Part shown: one piece after another, positions 24,447-32,909 of the stretch
Layout: the number at the start of each line of letters is the position of its first letter
Numbering within the stretch: the first letter of the stretch is position 1
Notes under the pieces: model-generated
Databases searched by the model: none
What the model saw: the letters and a program-made list of their open reading frames with translations, nothing else
What the model was told of the DNA's origin: nothing
Origin: CAZVXI01 sp964631295
GTDB lineage: Bacteria > Planctomycetota > Phycisphaerae > Phycisphaerales > SM1A02
Reading direction: 5' to 3'
DNA length: 45,162 nucleotides
Assembly (NCBI GenBank): GCA_964631295.1
Contig: CAZVXI010000002.1
Span: forward strand, 1-45,162
Made by a program: the position numbers and the translations under genes

Positions 24447-25148
24447 TCACGCGCGCCGTCTGCGCCGACCGCCAGCAACAGCAATCCCGAACAGAGCAAT
24501 CGCTGCTGGCGCTGGAATGGGCGCTTCCACGGTGCCGGGTGAACCTGTATCTGTCTGGTTGAAGTCCGTTGTGATCGTGTTGTTGTACGCCCCGTCGACG
24601 CCATCGACAGAGTTCGCCCAACTCAGGCCGCTGTCGTTGCTCGATGAGTCGAGGAAATCTGGCAACAGGTAGATACTCGGCCCGTCCGGGACATCGCTGG
24701 GCCAATCGCCAGTGTCATCGTAGTTGACTTCATCCATCAGGTTGCTGCCCGAATCAACCAATTGCAGAATCTCGTTTGTGCTCGACGGGCTGTTCGACAA
24801 ACCGTCGAGGTTGTTCTCGACCGGCACAATCTGAAAGCCCACGCCCCACGCTGCCTGGAAGTCGGCGATCGTCTGATCATCCCAGATGATGACGATCGCC
24901 TCACCTGCCGCGATCGACACCGCGCCGAATGCGCTGCTGGTGCCATCTTCATCCTGCACAGCCCACCCCGTGAGGTCGACCGGTGCCAGACCGGTGTTGT
25001 AGATTTCGATCCACTCGACATCGACTGGACTGGCCTCACTGCTGGCTGGGTTGTACATGATCTCAGAGATGATCACATCGCCACGCGAGGACGCAGTCAG
25101 CAAACAAATGATGACAGCAGCAAGAAGCAGGCTGGTGGTTCGCGGCAT
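24447..25148 (-). CDS. Secreted lamin-tail-domain protein with PEP-CTERM-like sorting tail
   Basis: The protein is 233 aa from ATG 25148, preceded by GGAAGGAAG at suitable spacing; the open frame begins 27 bases earlier. The signal peptide is TTSLLLAAVIICLLTASSRG. Residues about 24-140 form a lamin tail domain: VIISEIMYNP, VEWIEIYNTG, DLTGWAVQD and ILQLVDSGS. The end reads IPAPAAIALFGIAVAGGRRR, a Pro-Ala motif, hydrophobic helix and Arg cluster as in PEP-CTERM or related tripartite sorting signals. Such tails are cut and attached by exosortase-type machinery, which is not encoded here. It probably resides on the outer surface. Its sorting signal differs from the dockerin-like tails of its neighbours. 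Confidence 0.82.
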   Translation of the reverse strand: MPRTTSLLLAAVIICLLTASSRGDVIISEIMYNPASSEASPVDVEWIEIYNTGLAPVDLTGWAVQDEDGTSSAFGAVSIAAGEAIVIIWDDQTIADFQAAWGVGFQIVPVENNLDGLSNSPSSTNEILQLVDSGSNLMDEVNYDDTGDWPSDVPDGPSIYLLPDFLDSSSNDSGLSWANSVDGVDGAYNNTITTDFNQTDTGSPGTVEAPIPAPAAIALFGIAVAGGRRRRRA

Positions 25149-25355
25149 TTTTCTTCCTTCCGAGCGAGGTTCCAACGAGACGATTGGCCCAGTTCAGCGC
25201 GTGCCGATCGGGCCTGCCAGAGTCTCTCTCTTCGGGGAGCGGTGCGACATGGCACCATACCGAGCAGTAGTCTGACGATATGCGATGCGGTCGTCAACCA
25301 CTTGAGGGGTTCACCAACAGAACCTGCACGCCCTGCGAACACGTTGCAATGCCGA

Positions 25356-25361
25356 TACACT
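25356..25361 (+). promoter_or_regulatory. -10-like box TACACT
   Basis: TACACT ends 6 nt before ATG 25368, again the geometry of a leaderless mRNA. The open frame extends 600 bases upstream, so this box supports the downstream ATG as the real start. Confidence 0.35.
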
Positions 25362-25367
25362 GCTCAC

Positions 25368-26936
25368 ATGAGTGTTCCGCCTGTGCCTGAGCATGAAACC
25401 GCCGATCGTGCCGGCATGGATGCTGAATCCGCCCACGGCAATGACTGGGATCGGCTCATCCGGCTGATCAGTGCCGGACACGCCTGTATCCGCATCGTGA
25501 CGACCGAAGAACAGCACGCGATGGATGTCATCATGGCCGTCGCACTCACCAGGCGCCTGCCAATGCATGCATGGTCAGCCACGCGCGGATTGGGACGGGC
25601 AACTGGTGCGTACGCGATGGTCGAGACATCACAGGAGACAGAACACCCGGCGGCGGCGCTCTATCAACTGGCTCATCTGGAAACTGAGCCGTGCATCGCA
25701 GTTGCAATGGATCTCGCCAGTCATCTGCAGGATGCCCGCACGTTGCGCGCACTGCGCGAGGCGATCGCGACTTTCCGGGAGCAAGGCGGCTGCCTGATTC
25801 TGCTCGATCATGCAGACACCTTTCCAGAAGTGATCCGACAGTGCGCGACACCCTTTGAAATGTCGTTCGCGAGCGATGATGAAATCGAGAAGATCATCCG
25901 CGACACTTTGCGCGAGATTCACGCGCACACGGCAGCGGTCAAAGCAACACTGTCGCGCAAGGACCTGCGCATAATCGTCGGCCATTTGCGTGGGCTGACG
26001 CGGACGCAGGTCGCGCAGGTGATCGCTGAATGTGTCGTTGATGACCAGCAGTTCGATGCGGCGGATCTGCCGATCGTACTCGCACGCAAACGGCAACATC
26101 TCGAAGCGGACGGCGTGCTCGAGCATGTGGAAGCCCCCATCGACATTCGTGAAGTCGGCGGACTTGCCACCCTCAAGCGGTGGCTTGCCGATCGCGAACG
26201 ATCATTCGATGATGAGGCAGGCCGGTTCGGCTTGCATCCGCCGCGTGGCGTCCTGCTGCTCGGGGTGCAGGGGGCCGGCAAGAGCATGTCCGCCAAGGCG
26301 ATCGCGACTGCGTGGAAACGCCCGCTGCTCAGGCTTGATCCGGGGCGGCTGTATGATCGCTACGTTGGTGAATCAGAGCGCAAACTCCGCAGCGCCCTCA
26401 AGCAGGCGGAACTCATGGCCCCATGTGTGTTGTGGATCGATGAAATCGAGAAGGGCTTCGCATCCGCTGCAGCACATTCGACGGATGGCGGGCTGTCCCA
26501 ACGCATGTTCGGCACGCTGCTGACGTGGATGCAGGAGCACACCGAACCGGTCTTCCTTGTCGCCACTGCCAACAACATTGATGCACTGCCTCCCGAGTTG
26601 CTGCGCAAGGGCCGCTTCGATGAGATATTCTTTGTCGACCTCCCGGACGAAGATGTCCGCCGGCTGATCTTTGAGATTCACCTGCGTAAGCGTGCCCGCG
26701 ATCCGGGCGAGTTCAATCTTGATGCGCTCGCTGCTGCGTCGCTCGGCTTCAGCGGCGCGGAGATTGAGCAGGCGATCATCGCTGCACTTCACACGGCCTA
26801 TGGACGCGATGGTGATCTCACAACAAAACTAATCCTTGAACAGGTTGCCGCCTCGCCGCCGCTCTCACAGACGATGGCAGAACGGATCAGCCGGCTGCGT
26901 TCCTGGGCGAGGGGCCGCTGCGTGCCCGCGGGATGA
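25368..26936 (+). CDS. AAA+ ATPase of the Ycf46 type
   Basis: The protein is 522 aa from ATG 25368. The N-terminal 230 residues form an inactive AAA-like region (WDRLIRLISAGHACIRIVTT, GGCLILLDHAD) as is usual in Ycf46 proteins. The active AAA+ domain has Walker A GVQGAGKS (299-306), VGESERKLRSAL, Walker B VLWIDEIEKGFAS, sensor-1 VATANN and the arginine-finger region LLRKGRFDEIF. These proteins are hexameric ATPases; cyanobacterial and algal relatives have been linked to photosynthesis regulation, but the bacterial role is unclear. There is no signal peptide. It is a single gene between an intergenic region and tRNA-Thr. Confidence 0.88.
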   Translation: MSVPPVPEHETADRAGMDAESAHGNDWDRLIRLISAGHACIRIVTTEEQHAMDVIMAVALTRRLPMHAWSATRGLGRATGAYAMVETSQETEHPAAALYQLAHLETEPCIAVAMDLASHLQDARTLRALREAIATFREQGGCLILLDHADTFPEVIRQCATPFEMSFASDDEIEKIIRDTLREIHAHTAAVKATLSRKDLRIIVGHLRGLTRTQVAQVIAECVVDDQQFDAADLPIVLARKRQHLEADGVLEHVEAPIDIREVGGLATLKRWLADRERSFDDEAGRFGLHPPRGVLLLGVQGAGKSMSAKAIATAWKRPLLRLDPGRLYDRYVGESERKLRSALKQAELMAPCVLWIDEIEKGFASAAAHSTDGGLSQRMFGTLLTWMQEHTEPVFLVATANNIDALPPELLRKGRFDEIFFVDLPDEDVRRLIFEIHLRKRARDPGEFNLDALAAASLGFSGAEIEQAIIAALHTAYGRDGDLTTKLILEQVAASPPLSQTMAERISRLRSWARGRCVPAG

Positions 26937-27092
26937 GTCAGGCTGGTCGCAACTCGAAGTTCCGTCCCAGCGAGCCGCCCCTGCCCCTGCAGGTGCCTGT
27001 TCTGTACATCACGCCTGATGGGCGCTATTCTCACTGTCCGAATGACTGGCTCAGGTGCGACCCACCGGCTGGCCGAAGATCGCGAACACGAC

Positions 27093-27165
27093 GCCACCCT
27101 AGCTCAGTCGGCAGAGCGGAGCTTTCGTAAAGCTCAGGTCAGGGGTTCGAGTCCCCTGGGTGGCT
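27093..27165 (+). tRNA. tRNA-Thr (anticodon CGT)
   Basis: It folds as a full cloverleaf of 73 nt. The acceptor is GCCACCC/GGGTGGC, the D stem GCTC/GAGC, the anticodon stem GAGCT/AGCTC with loop TTCGTAA (anticodon CGT at 27126-27128), and the T arm AGGGG-TTCGAGT-CCCCT. The discriminator is T and CCA is not encoded. The short tandem of decayed mobile-element genes 200 bases downstream fits use of this tRNA as an integration site. Confidence 0.95.
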
Positions 27166-27364
27166 CTCGAATACCCTCTCACAACCTGTGAGCGGGTTCC
27201 TGCAAACTGACCGAAGCGAAGGCGCGATGGAACTTGGTTGCGCCTCCTGCGCGTCGAGATGCGCCGTCACTCGTTGCCACCGGCTTCGCGTTCCGGAGAT
27301 ATGCAGTTGTTTTAAGTGGCACATCGTGTGACACTGATGGACCGCAGGGCTGCGGTGGGCCAAC

Positions 27365-27577
27365 TCACTCCGCCCGACTTTTAATCCCGGACGCAACTGC
27401 TTCGTACGCCTCCGCGCGTGTCAGCGCGGCAGCGACGCGTCGCAGGAGCCACTGGCGATTGCCGGAACGCGCCGGCTCGTCGAACACCTCGGCGTAGCGC
27501 TTCCGGAGCTGCCCGACCAACATGCGGTCGAGCGCGGCGAGTTGTTGTTTCGCATTCTCCTTCGTGATCTCCGTCAT
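27365..27577 (-). pseudogene. DUF2924-like protein, C-terminally truncated
   Basis: The product is 70 aa: QLAALDRMLVGQLRKRYAEV, FDEPARSGNRQWLLRRVAAA, LTR. This matches my memory of the N-terminal half of DUF2924 proteins (a short helix, VxELRxRYxExF, then NRxWLxRRIAxxLQ), small proteins found beside large serine recombinases in planctomycete and proteobacterial mobile elements. Family members are usually about twice as long with a second beta-rich half, missing here. The ATG overlaps the upstream stop (ATGA, 27574-27577). It is probably a relic of an integrated element next to tRNA-Thr. Confidence 0.55.
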
Positions 27578-27846
27578 GCATGCTCTCCGACCTTGGACTC
27601 GTTCCGATCGGGCGGGTCGCCCGTGTGGACACTGAGCCTCGAGGTCGCCGAGAGTGCAAGTCCATCAACGCCAGAATCTTGCGGCTTGGGCGATTCGGCG
27701 GGAGGTTCGGCCCGGAGTGCGATGGCTCGGGCGAGACCGGTCGCGATCAGACCGGCCAGTTCCCGGCGTCGTTCGGTCGCCGACATCCGGCCGGCGCGCG
27801 ATGATCCTGTCCGCGGCGCCGCCGCAGTGCGTGTGCGTCTGTGCAT
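27574..27846 (-). CDS. Small mobile-element-associated protein, unknown function
   Basis: It is 90 aa from 27846, or 70 aa if the start is ATG 27786. The core MSATERRRELAGLIATGLAR is helical and basic, followed by a proline-rich tail. Comparable short proteins commonly precede DUF2924 genes beside serine recombinases. It overlaps the DUF2924-like gene by four bases, so the two were translated together. No recombinase gene is visible nearby, so the unit is incomplete. No function can be assigned. Confidence 0.4.
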   Translation of the reverse strand: MHRRTRTAAAPRTGSSRAGRMSATERRRELAGLIATGLARAIALRAEPPAESPKPQDSGVDGLALSATSRLSVHTGDPPDRNESKVGEHA

Positions 27847-27993
27847 CGACGTGTCCTCGTGCCGCCGCCCGCCCCGGCAGACCTTCGCCTGTCAACGGGC
27901 GGGTCGCTACCCGTCTACATCTGCAGCAGGGCCGAGGTTGTCGCAGTCGCATGTCGAGAACCCAACGTGTAGCGCGTGAACGCCGTGCGAACG

Positions 27994-28023
27994 AAAAACG
28001 CCCCCGGCGGTGTGCCGGAGGCG
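27994..28023 (-). terminator. Intrinsic terminator after the dockerin gene at 28068
   Basis: On the minus strand CGCCTCCGGC pairs with GCCGGGGGCG (10 bp with one T.G pair) around a 5-nt loop and is followed by TTTTTCG. It lies 45 bases beyond the stop codon at 28068. Confidence 0.85.
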
Positions 28024-28067
28024 AGAGTTGCGGGTCTTAAAACTGTGCTGTTGAAGACGAGCATGCG

Positions 28068-29435
28068 TTATGGGCACGGGCCCCACGCGGCGAGCAGCTC
28101 GAGCAGGTCGGTGACATCGGTCGTTCCATCGCCGTCGATGTCGCCGTCGGATCCACCCCATGCGGCGAGCAGCGTCAGCAGATCCGAGACATCCACGGAT
28201 CCTGAGGCGGCGAGGTCAGCGGGGCACGGGTCGTCGGCGCATTGAATTCGCTGCGCGAACGAATCAATGAAGTTGACGTCGCCCAGCGCCCACAGCACGC
28301 CATCGCCATCTCGGACCATTCGTTGCACGCGAACAGGATCGGCTGCGGCGAATGGTTGAAGCGACCACGCGGTGCCATCGAAGTATGTTTCCTCTGCGTC
28401 GGCGAACACGCCGGTTGCCCATGCTGTCCCGTCATCGGCGACGGCCACGTGATTGATCGCGGCCACGTCCGGGTATGGGCTGGGCATCAGCGAGAAATCG
28501 GTGCCGTCAAAGTGGGCAAGCGTGGCCGTCGGCCCGTCAACGACACTTCCATCGCCGACGATCCAGAAGTCATCGGGAGCGTTCCCATCAATGCCGCCGA
28601 GATCGCGACTGAGGAAGATCCCGCCCTCACCGGGATCCTCGATCAATTCGAGCGAAGTGCCGTCCCAATGCACCACGAGCCCGCCGGCCCCGATACCTTG
28701 CCCGGCCGCGTGGCGACCCACCGCCCAGACATTGTCGGACGAGAAGGCCAGCACATCCTCCAGCACGGTGGCTCCGCCGAGTGATCCGGGCCAGTTGAAG
28801 TCGGGGTCCGCGATTTCCACCCATCCCGATCCGTCATTGAACAGGAACAGAGGAACGGACGCATCCAGTCCGTTTCCGAAACCCTTGGCAATGCCCACGG
28901 CAAAGACCGTCCCGTCAGGCGCCACGTCGATCGCTTCGACGCTACCGCCGCGGTCCGTGAACGGGTACACCGTCTGTGGCATCAACTCGATCATCTCCGT
29001 ATCGTCCCAGGATTCGCTTGTCGCGTCCCAGCGCACCATCGCCGGCCGGGCCTCGATCACCGGATGCCATTCGACGGCTCCGCCGAGCCAGACGGTACCG
29101 CCGGGACCCACGCCGAGGGCGCGATAGACCGGAGGATTCGGGACGGAGTCGTCGCCGGGCGCTCCGAGGTCCATCCAGCCCGCGAGTTCCCGACGGATCA
29201 CGTGGTAGGTGACGGGCGCGGCGGATCCATCCTGGTCGACGGATCGGAGCAGGCCGACCAGCGCACTGTTATCAGCATCGGCATCGACGAATCCGTTGCG
29301 AAAGAGGCCGGGGTTCGGCGTCTCGATTTGCTCCCACGATCCACACGGTGGGGCGGCGGAGGCCGGGCATGTACCCAGGGCGTGATCGATGGTGAGGATG
29401 GCAAGCAGGCCAATGAATGTGGCTGTGTTTCTCAT
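28068..29435 (-). CDS. Secreted beta-propeller-like protein with dockerin-type tail
   Basis: The protein is 455 aa. The signal peptide is NTATFIGLLAILTIDHALGT, with probable cleavage before CPASAAPP. The body carries repeated strands such as VGPGGTVWLGG, VAPDGTVFAVG, SSDNVWAVGRH, APDDFWIVGDG and VADDGTAWATG. These are recurrent blades about 45-60 residues apart that imply a propeller. The tail has two weakly calcium-binding repeats, DLAASGSVDVSDLLTLLAAW and DIDGDGTTDVTDLLELLAAW, each ending WG. The first repeat has lost Asp residues usual in calcium loops. It is probably an exported binding protein; no catalytic motif is seen. Confidence 0.78.
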   Translation of the reverse strand: MRNTATFIGLLAILTIDHALGTCPASAAPPCGSWEQIETPNPGLFRNGFVDADADNSALVGLLRSVDQDGSAAPVTYHVIRRELAGWMDLGAPGDDSVPNPPVYRALGVGPGGTVWLGGAVEWHPVIEARPAMVRWDATSESWDDTEMIELMPQTVYPFTDRGGSVEAIDVAPDGTVFAVGIAKGFGNGLDASVPLFLFNDGSGWVEIADPDFNWPGSLGGATVLEDVLAFSSDNVWAVGRHAAGQGIGAGGLVVHWDGTSLELIEDPGEGGIFLSRDLGGIDGNAPDDFWIVGDGSVVDGPTATLAHFDGTDFSLMPSPYPDVAAINHVAVADDGTAWATGVFADAEETYFDGTAWSLQPFAAADPVRVQRMVRDGDGVLWALGDVNFIDSFAQRIQCADDPCPADLAASGSVDVSDLLTLLAAWGGSDGDIDGDGTTDVTDLLELLAAWGPCP

Positions 29436-29771
29436 GCAGTTTCAACTCTTTCTTGTGGAGAATCGTTGGTCTCACAAGAGTAGAGCCCGCAACCAGTGGC
29501 TGTGATACAGAGAATTCCGGATTCGGAGCAGGAGTCGCGAACCACGTCACGATCGCGCCCCTGATCGTACGAACCTGTAAACGAAGAGCGTGAGAGCGCA
29601 AGAGCCTAGGCGGGCCCGGCCCCGATTCGGGTCGTTCTGATCGGGGGCCTTTTGGCTCTCCGTCCAAAGCCGAGAGCGCCAACCCCTCGCGGCGAGGGCG
29701 CCAAGGGGCCAATCGGCGCCGCCGGCTCTGTCAACGGCTCGGTGCCCCTCGCCTTTGACGACGGGCGGAAA
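29436..29771. other. Intergenic region, no gene seen, rich in inverted repeats
   Basis: There is no credible coding frame; the frame reading LVRVQPGEF is only tRNA sequence read as protein. A bulged hairpin (about 29618-29650: GGCCCCGAT with ATCGGGGGCC) is followed by TTTTGG on the plus strand, but no plus-strand gene precedes it. A second GC-rich palindromic stretch lies near 29685-29735. The function is unknown. Confidence 0.5.
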
Positions 29772-29844
29772 CTCCCCCGGCTGGACTCGAACCAGCAACC
29801 TAGCGGTTAACAGCCGCTCGCTCTACCAATTGAGCTACAGGGGA
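29772..29844 (-). tRNA. tRNA-Asn (anticodon GTT)
   Basis: A full 73-nt cloverleaf lies on the minus strand. The acceptor is TCCCCTG/CGGGGGA (one T.G pair), the D arm GCTC-AATTGGTA-GAGC, the anticodon stem AGCGG/CCGCT with loop CTGTTAA (anticodon GTT), and the T arm GCTGG-TTCGAGT-CCAGC. The discriminator is G, as usual for Asn. CCA is not encoded. Confidence 0.95.
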
Positions 29845-30091
29845 TCTGCAATGTTCTCGGACCACACGAGGCTGCCTTACAGACCGGCTTGTGCGTCGAG
29901 GTGGAAGAATATCGGCGAAACTGGACGCGTCAAGCAGCAGATTTGCTTGCCCCAACACTCAAACATGCATATTCTTCCTGATTCCCTTCGGCCATGCGGA
30001 GCGGCCGGCCTCACAGGGAGACGAAAGCCTGGCATGCAGGCTCGTGCGTGAGACATCAAACGACACAACTTCGCCCTGTGGAGCAACTCAG

Positions 30092-30319
30092 ATGAAAGAC
30101 GGCATTCATCCAGAATATCACCCCGAGTGCAAGGTCTACTTCCGTGGCGAACACGTGATGACCGTCGGCTCGACTGTGCCGGAAATGCATGTCGAAGTCT
30201 GGTCGGGCTCGCACCCGTTCTTCACGGGCAAGAAGAGCTTCGTCGATGCGGCCGGCCGGGTCGAGAAGTTCCAGCGGAAGTTCGCCGGCGATTACTTCAA
30301 GAACAAGAAGAAAAAGTAG
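30092..30319 (+). CDS. rpmE: 50S ribosomal protein L31 (bL31, type without full zinc site)
   Basis: The protein is 75 aa, starting MKDGIHPEYHPECKVYF with the family core VEVWSGSHPFFTGKKSFVDA followed by AGRVEKFQRKF and a Lys-rich C-terminus. A GTGGAG lies about 9 nt before the ATG. Zinc-binding L31 has four Cys; here only Cys13 remains and the CxxC around residue 38 is WSGS, so this copy probably does not bind zinc. It is a structural protein at the central protuberance of the 50S subunit that bridges to the 30S. Confidence 0.93.
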   Translation: MKDGIHPEYHPECKVYFRGEHVMTVGSTVPEMHVEVWSGSHPFFTGKKSFVDAAGRVEKFQRKFAGDYFKNKKKK

Positions 30320-30600
30320 GCCGTCACTCGGGGGTTCGTTGCATCGCGCAGCCGCCAAACCGAGGCGATGATGCTGCGCGCAACATCCGAGATCGGGAAC
30401 GCGTAGCACAGCATGCGGTTGCCGACGAGCAGCGCCAACACGCTCGCTCAGAGCGACACGCCCGCCGGGGCGAAACCGGCCACGAACAACTGCAGCAGAT
30501 CGGCCTTCGGCACGACTGCCCACGCCTGACGGATGGACTCCGGCTGGTTCTGCTGCGGGTCTTCGGGCGGATTCTGGGAAGAACGCGGGGGGTGAGCCAT
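30292..30600 (-). pseudogene. Possible small gene with internal TGA, antisense to end of rpmE
   Basis: From ATG 30600 the minus strand encodes MAHPPRSSQNPPEDPQQNQP, ESIRQAWAVVPKADLLQLFV, AGFAPAGVSL, then TGA at 30450-30448, then ASVLALLVGNRMLCYAFPIS and DVARSIIASVWRLRDATN. Both halves read like one polar-then-hydrophobic small protein, and a Trp codon (TGG) at the TGA would repair it. The frame then runs 27 bases into the end of rpmE. The family is not recognised. It could be a recent nonsense mutation, a sequencing error or chance. Confidence 0.35.
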
Positions 30601-30921
30601 CACGCCAGATTATCGGTCAGCGATCGCCCTCCGCCAATCTGGCAGGGTGGGAGGCTCGGCCGGCCAATCCGTCGGAAGACATCATCCTGCAAAGAGCAGA
30701 ATCACCGTTTTTGAACATTTCACGAGCGTGATCGGCTGGCATCCGGGTTGCGTCCTGCAGGGGGTGGTGAATCGCTCTTGCGTGGAGTGGCTCCTTGAAG
30801 CCGCGGCACCGACTCGCGATCCCCCACATTGGGATTTTCCAGAAACGCCCCCACGCGGACGGGCCGCGACCCGGCGACGACTCGACCGCATCGGGGCGAA
30901 CATCAACCAGCGAGGAGCATC
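30601..30921 (+). other. Region upstream of dnaK, no gene seen
   Basis: There is no supported coding frame. I looked for a CIRCE inverted repeat (TTAGCACTC-N9-GAGTGCTAA) and did not find one. CTTGAA at about 30792 and CCCCCACAT further on are too far apart (21 nt) for a sigma-32 promoter. The mode of heat-shock control is not visible. Confidence 0.5.
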
Positions 30922-32829
30922 ATGTCGAAAATCATCGGAATCGACCTCGGAACCACCAACTCAGTCGTGGCTGTCATGGAAGGCGATCAGCCGCGCGTGC
31001 TGATCAACTCGAGCGGCAACCGTACGACTCCATCTGTTGTGGCGTTCACTGACAAAGGTGAGCGGCTTGTCGGCCAGCCGGCGCGGCATCAGCAGGTCAC
31101 CAACCCGAACAACACCATCTTCTCGATCAAGCGCTTTATGGGCCGACGCCACAATGAAGTGCACGCTGAGGAGAAGATCGTGCCATATGAAGTTACCGGA
31201 GGCGAGGATGAACTCGTCAAGGTGAACGTCAAGGACAAGCAGTACACGCCGCAGGAAATCAGCGCGATGATCCTCGGCGAACTGAAGAAAGTCGCAGAAG
31301 ACTATCTTGGCGAATCCGTCGAGCGCGCGGTCATTACTGTGCCCGCCTACTTCAATGATTCACAGCGCCAGGCGACGAAGGAAGCTGGCGAGATCGCCGG
31401 CCTGAAAGTCGAGCGGATCATCAACGAGCCGACCGCTGCTGCCCTCGCGTACGGGCTTGATAAGAACAAGTCTGCGAAGATCGCAGTGTTCGACCTCGGC
31501 GGCGGCACGTTCGACATCTCCATCCTCGACATCGGCGATGGCGTTTTTGAAGTACTCAGCTCCAACGGCGACGGGCACCTTGGTGGCGATGACTTCGACC
31601 AGAAACTCATTGACTTCGTCGCAGATGAGTTCAAGAAGAAAGAAGGCATCGACATTCGCAATGATCCGATGGCACTTCAGCGGCTGAAGGAAGCGTGCGA
31701 AAAGGCCAAGTGCGAACTCTCGCAGCAGATGGAAACAGCAATAAACCTGCCGTTCATCACCGCTGATCAGAGCGGGCCGAAGCATTTGCAGGAGACAATC
31801 TCCCGTGCCAAATTCGAGTCCCTGTGCAAAGACCTTTTCGACCGTCTGCGTGAACCGTGCAAGACCGCACTGAAAGATGCCAAGATTTCCTCAAGCGAGA
31901 TCACGGAAGTGGTGATGGTCGGCGGTTCAACGCGCATTCCGAAGGTGCAGGACATCGCCAAGGAAACCTTCGACTCGAAGGAACTCGACAAGTCCATCAA
32001 CCCCGATGAAGTTGTCGCTATCGGCGCAGCAATCCAGGGCGGCGTCCTGCAGGGCGATGTGAAGGATGTGCTTCTGCTCGATGTCACTCCCCTTTCGCTC
32101 GGCGTTGAAACGCTTGGCGGCGTGACGACCAAACTCATCGAGAAGAACACCACCATTCCCGCGAGCAAGAAGGAAACCTTCTCAACTGCAGCAGACAATC
32201 AGACGTCGGTCACGATTCACGTCTTGCAAGGTGAGCGTGAGTTTGCGACGGATAACCGGTCACTCGGCAAGTTTGATCTCACTGGGATCGCGCCTGCACC
32301 GCGTGGTTTGCCACAGATCGAAGTTGAGTTCAAGATCGACGCGAACGGCATCCTCAATGTCATCGCGACTGACAAGGCCACCGGGACGAGCCAGGACATC
32401 GAAATCAAAGGCTCGACCGGCCTGTCGGAAGATGAGATCGATCGCATGAAGAAGGAAGCCGAGGAGCATGCTGGCGAGGACAAGGCGCGGCGTGAGCTTA
32501 TCGACATCAAGAACCAGGCCGATCACCTCGTCTACTCCAAAAAGCAGTTGCTGGAAGAGCATGGCGAGAAGGTCTCCTCGGAAGCTCGCAGCAATATCGA
32601 GTCTGCACTGTCAAACCTTGAAGACAAGATCAAAGGTGACGACAAGGCAGCGATTGAAGCAGCCGTCAACCAACTCAACGAAGCATCGATCGAACTTGGC
32701 AAGGCCGTCTATGAAGCGTCCGCTGCACAAGGCGGCGAGGCATCGGCAGAGCCAACAGAAGATGCGGGGTCATCGAACGATGATGATGTCATCGATGCGG
32801 AGTTCGAAGTGAAGGACGACAAGAAGTAA
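30922..32829 (+). CDS. dnaK: Molecular chaperone DnaK (Hsp70)
   Basis: The protein is 635 aa from ATG 30922 with GAGGAG 5 nt upstream; the frame is open 93 bases further 5' but without a comparable site. The nucleotide-binding domain has IIGIDLGTTNSVVAVMEG, VPAYFNDSQRQATKEAG, FDLGGGTFDISILDIG and VMVGGSTRIP. The linker DVLLLDVTPLSLGVET leads to the substrate-binding domain and a helical lid ending DDDVIDAEFEVKDDKK, the acidic tail typical of bacterial DnaK. The chaperone binds exposed hydrophobic segments in an ATP cycle with DnaJ and GrpE, neither of which is encoded nearby. It is monocistronic, ending at a strong terminator. Confidence 0.98.
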   Translation: MSKIIGIDLGTTNSVVAVMEGDQPRVLINSSGNRTTPSVVAFTDKGERLVGQPARHQQVTNPNNTIFSIKRFMGRRHNEVHAEEKIVPYEVTGGEDELVKVNVKDKQYTPQEISAMILGELKKVAEDYLGESVERAVITVPAYFNDSQRQATKEAGEIAGLKVERIINEPTAAALAYGLDKNKSAKIAVFDLGGGTFDISILDIGDGVFEVLSSNGDGHLGGDDFDQKLIDFVADEFKKKEGIDIRNDPMALQRLKEACEKAKCELSQQMETAINLPFITADQSGPKHLQETISRAKFESLCKDLFDRLREPCKTALKDAKISSSEITEVVMVGGSTRIPKVQDIAKETFDSKELDKSINPDEVVAIGAAIQGGVLQGDVKDVLLLDVTPLSLGVETLGGVTTKLIEKNTTIPASKKETFSTAADNQTSVTIHVLQGEREFATDNRSLGKFDLTGIAPAPRGLPQIEVEFKIDANGILNVIATDKATGTSQDIEIKGSTGLSEDEIDRMKKEAEEHAGEDKARRELIDIKNQADHLVYSKKQLLEEHGEKVSSEARSNIESALSNLEDKIKGDDKAAIEAAVNQLNEASIELGKAVYEASAAQGGEASAEPTEDAGSSNDDDVIDAEFEVKDDKK

Positions 32830-32857
32830 GCCGTCCATGAAGTAACCTCCTCCGAGC

Positions 32858-32895
32858 AAGCCCGCAGGCGATCGAAAGCCTGCGGGCTTTCTCTT
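32858..32895 (+). terminator. Intrinsic terminator after dnaK
   Basis: AAGCCCGCAGGC (32858-32869) and GCCTGCGGGCTT (32878-32889) form a perfect 12-bp stem with an 8-nt loop, followed by TCTCTT. It lies between the convergent dnaK and PepSY genes. Confidence 0.9.
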
Positions 32896-32909
32896 GTGCG
32901 AGTTGCGAG

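Noticed and set aside
29618..29655. Plus-strand intrinsic terminator in the tRNA-Asn upstream region
   Set aside because: The hairpin with TTTT is real, but the stem is bulged and no plus-strand transcript precedes it; both neighbouring genes run the other way.
30448..30450. Selenocysteine reading of the TGA in the frame opposite rpmE
   Set aside because: No SECIS-like hairpin follows and the residue context suggests Trp; a nonsense change or read error is simpler.
30792..30840. Sigma-32 heat-shock promoter before dnaK (CTTGAA ... CCCCCACAT)
   Set aside because: The spacing of 21 nt is too long and the -10 match is weak; no CIRCE element was found either.
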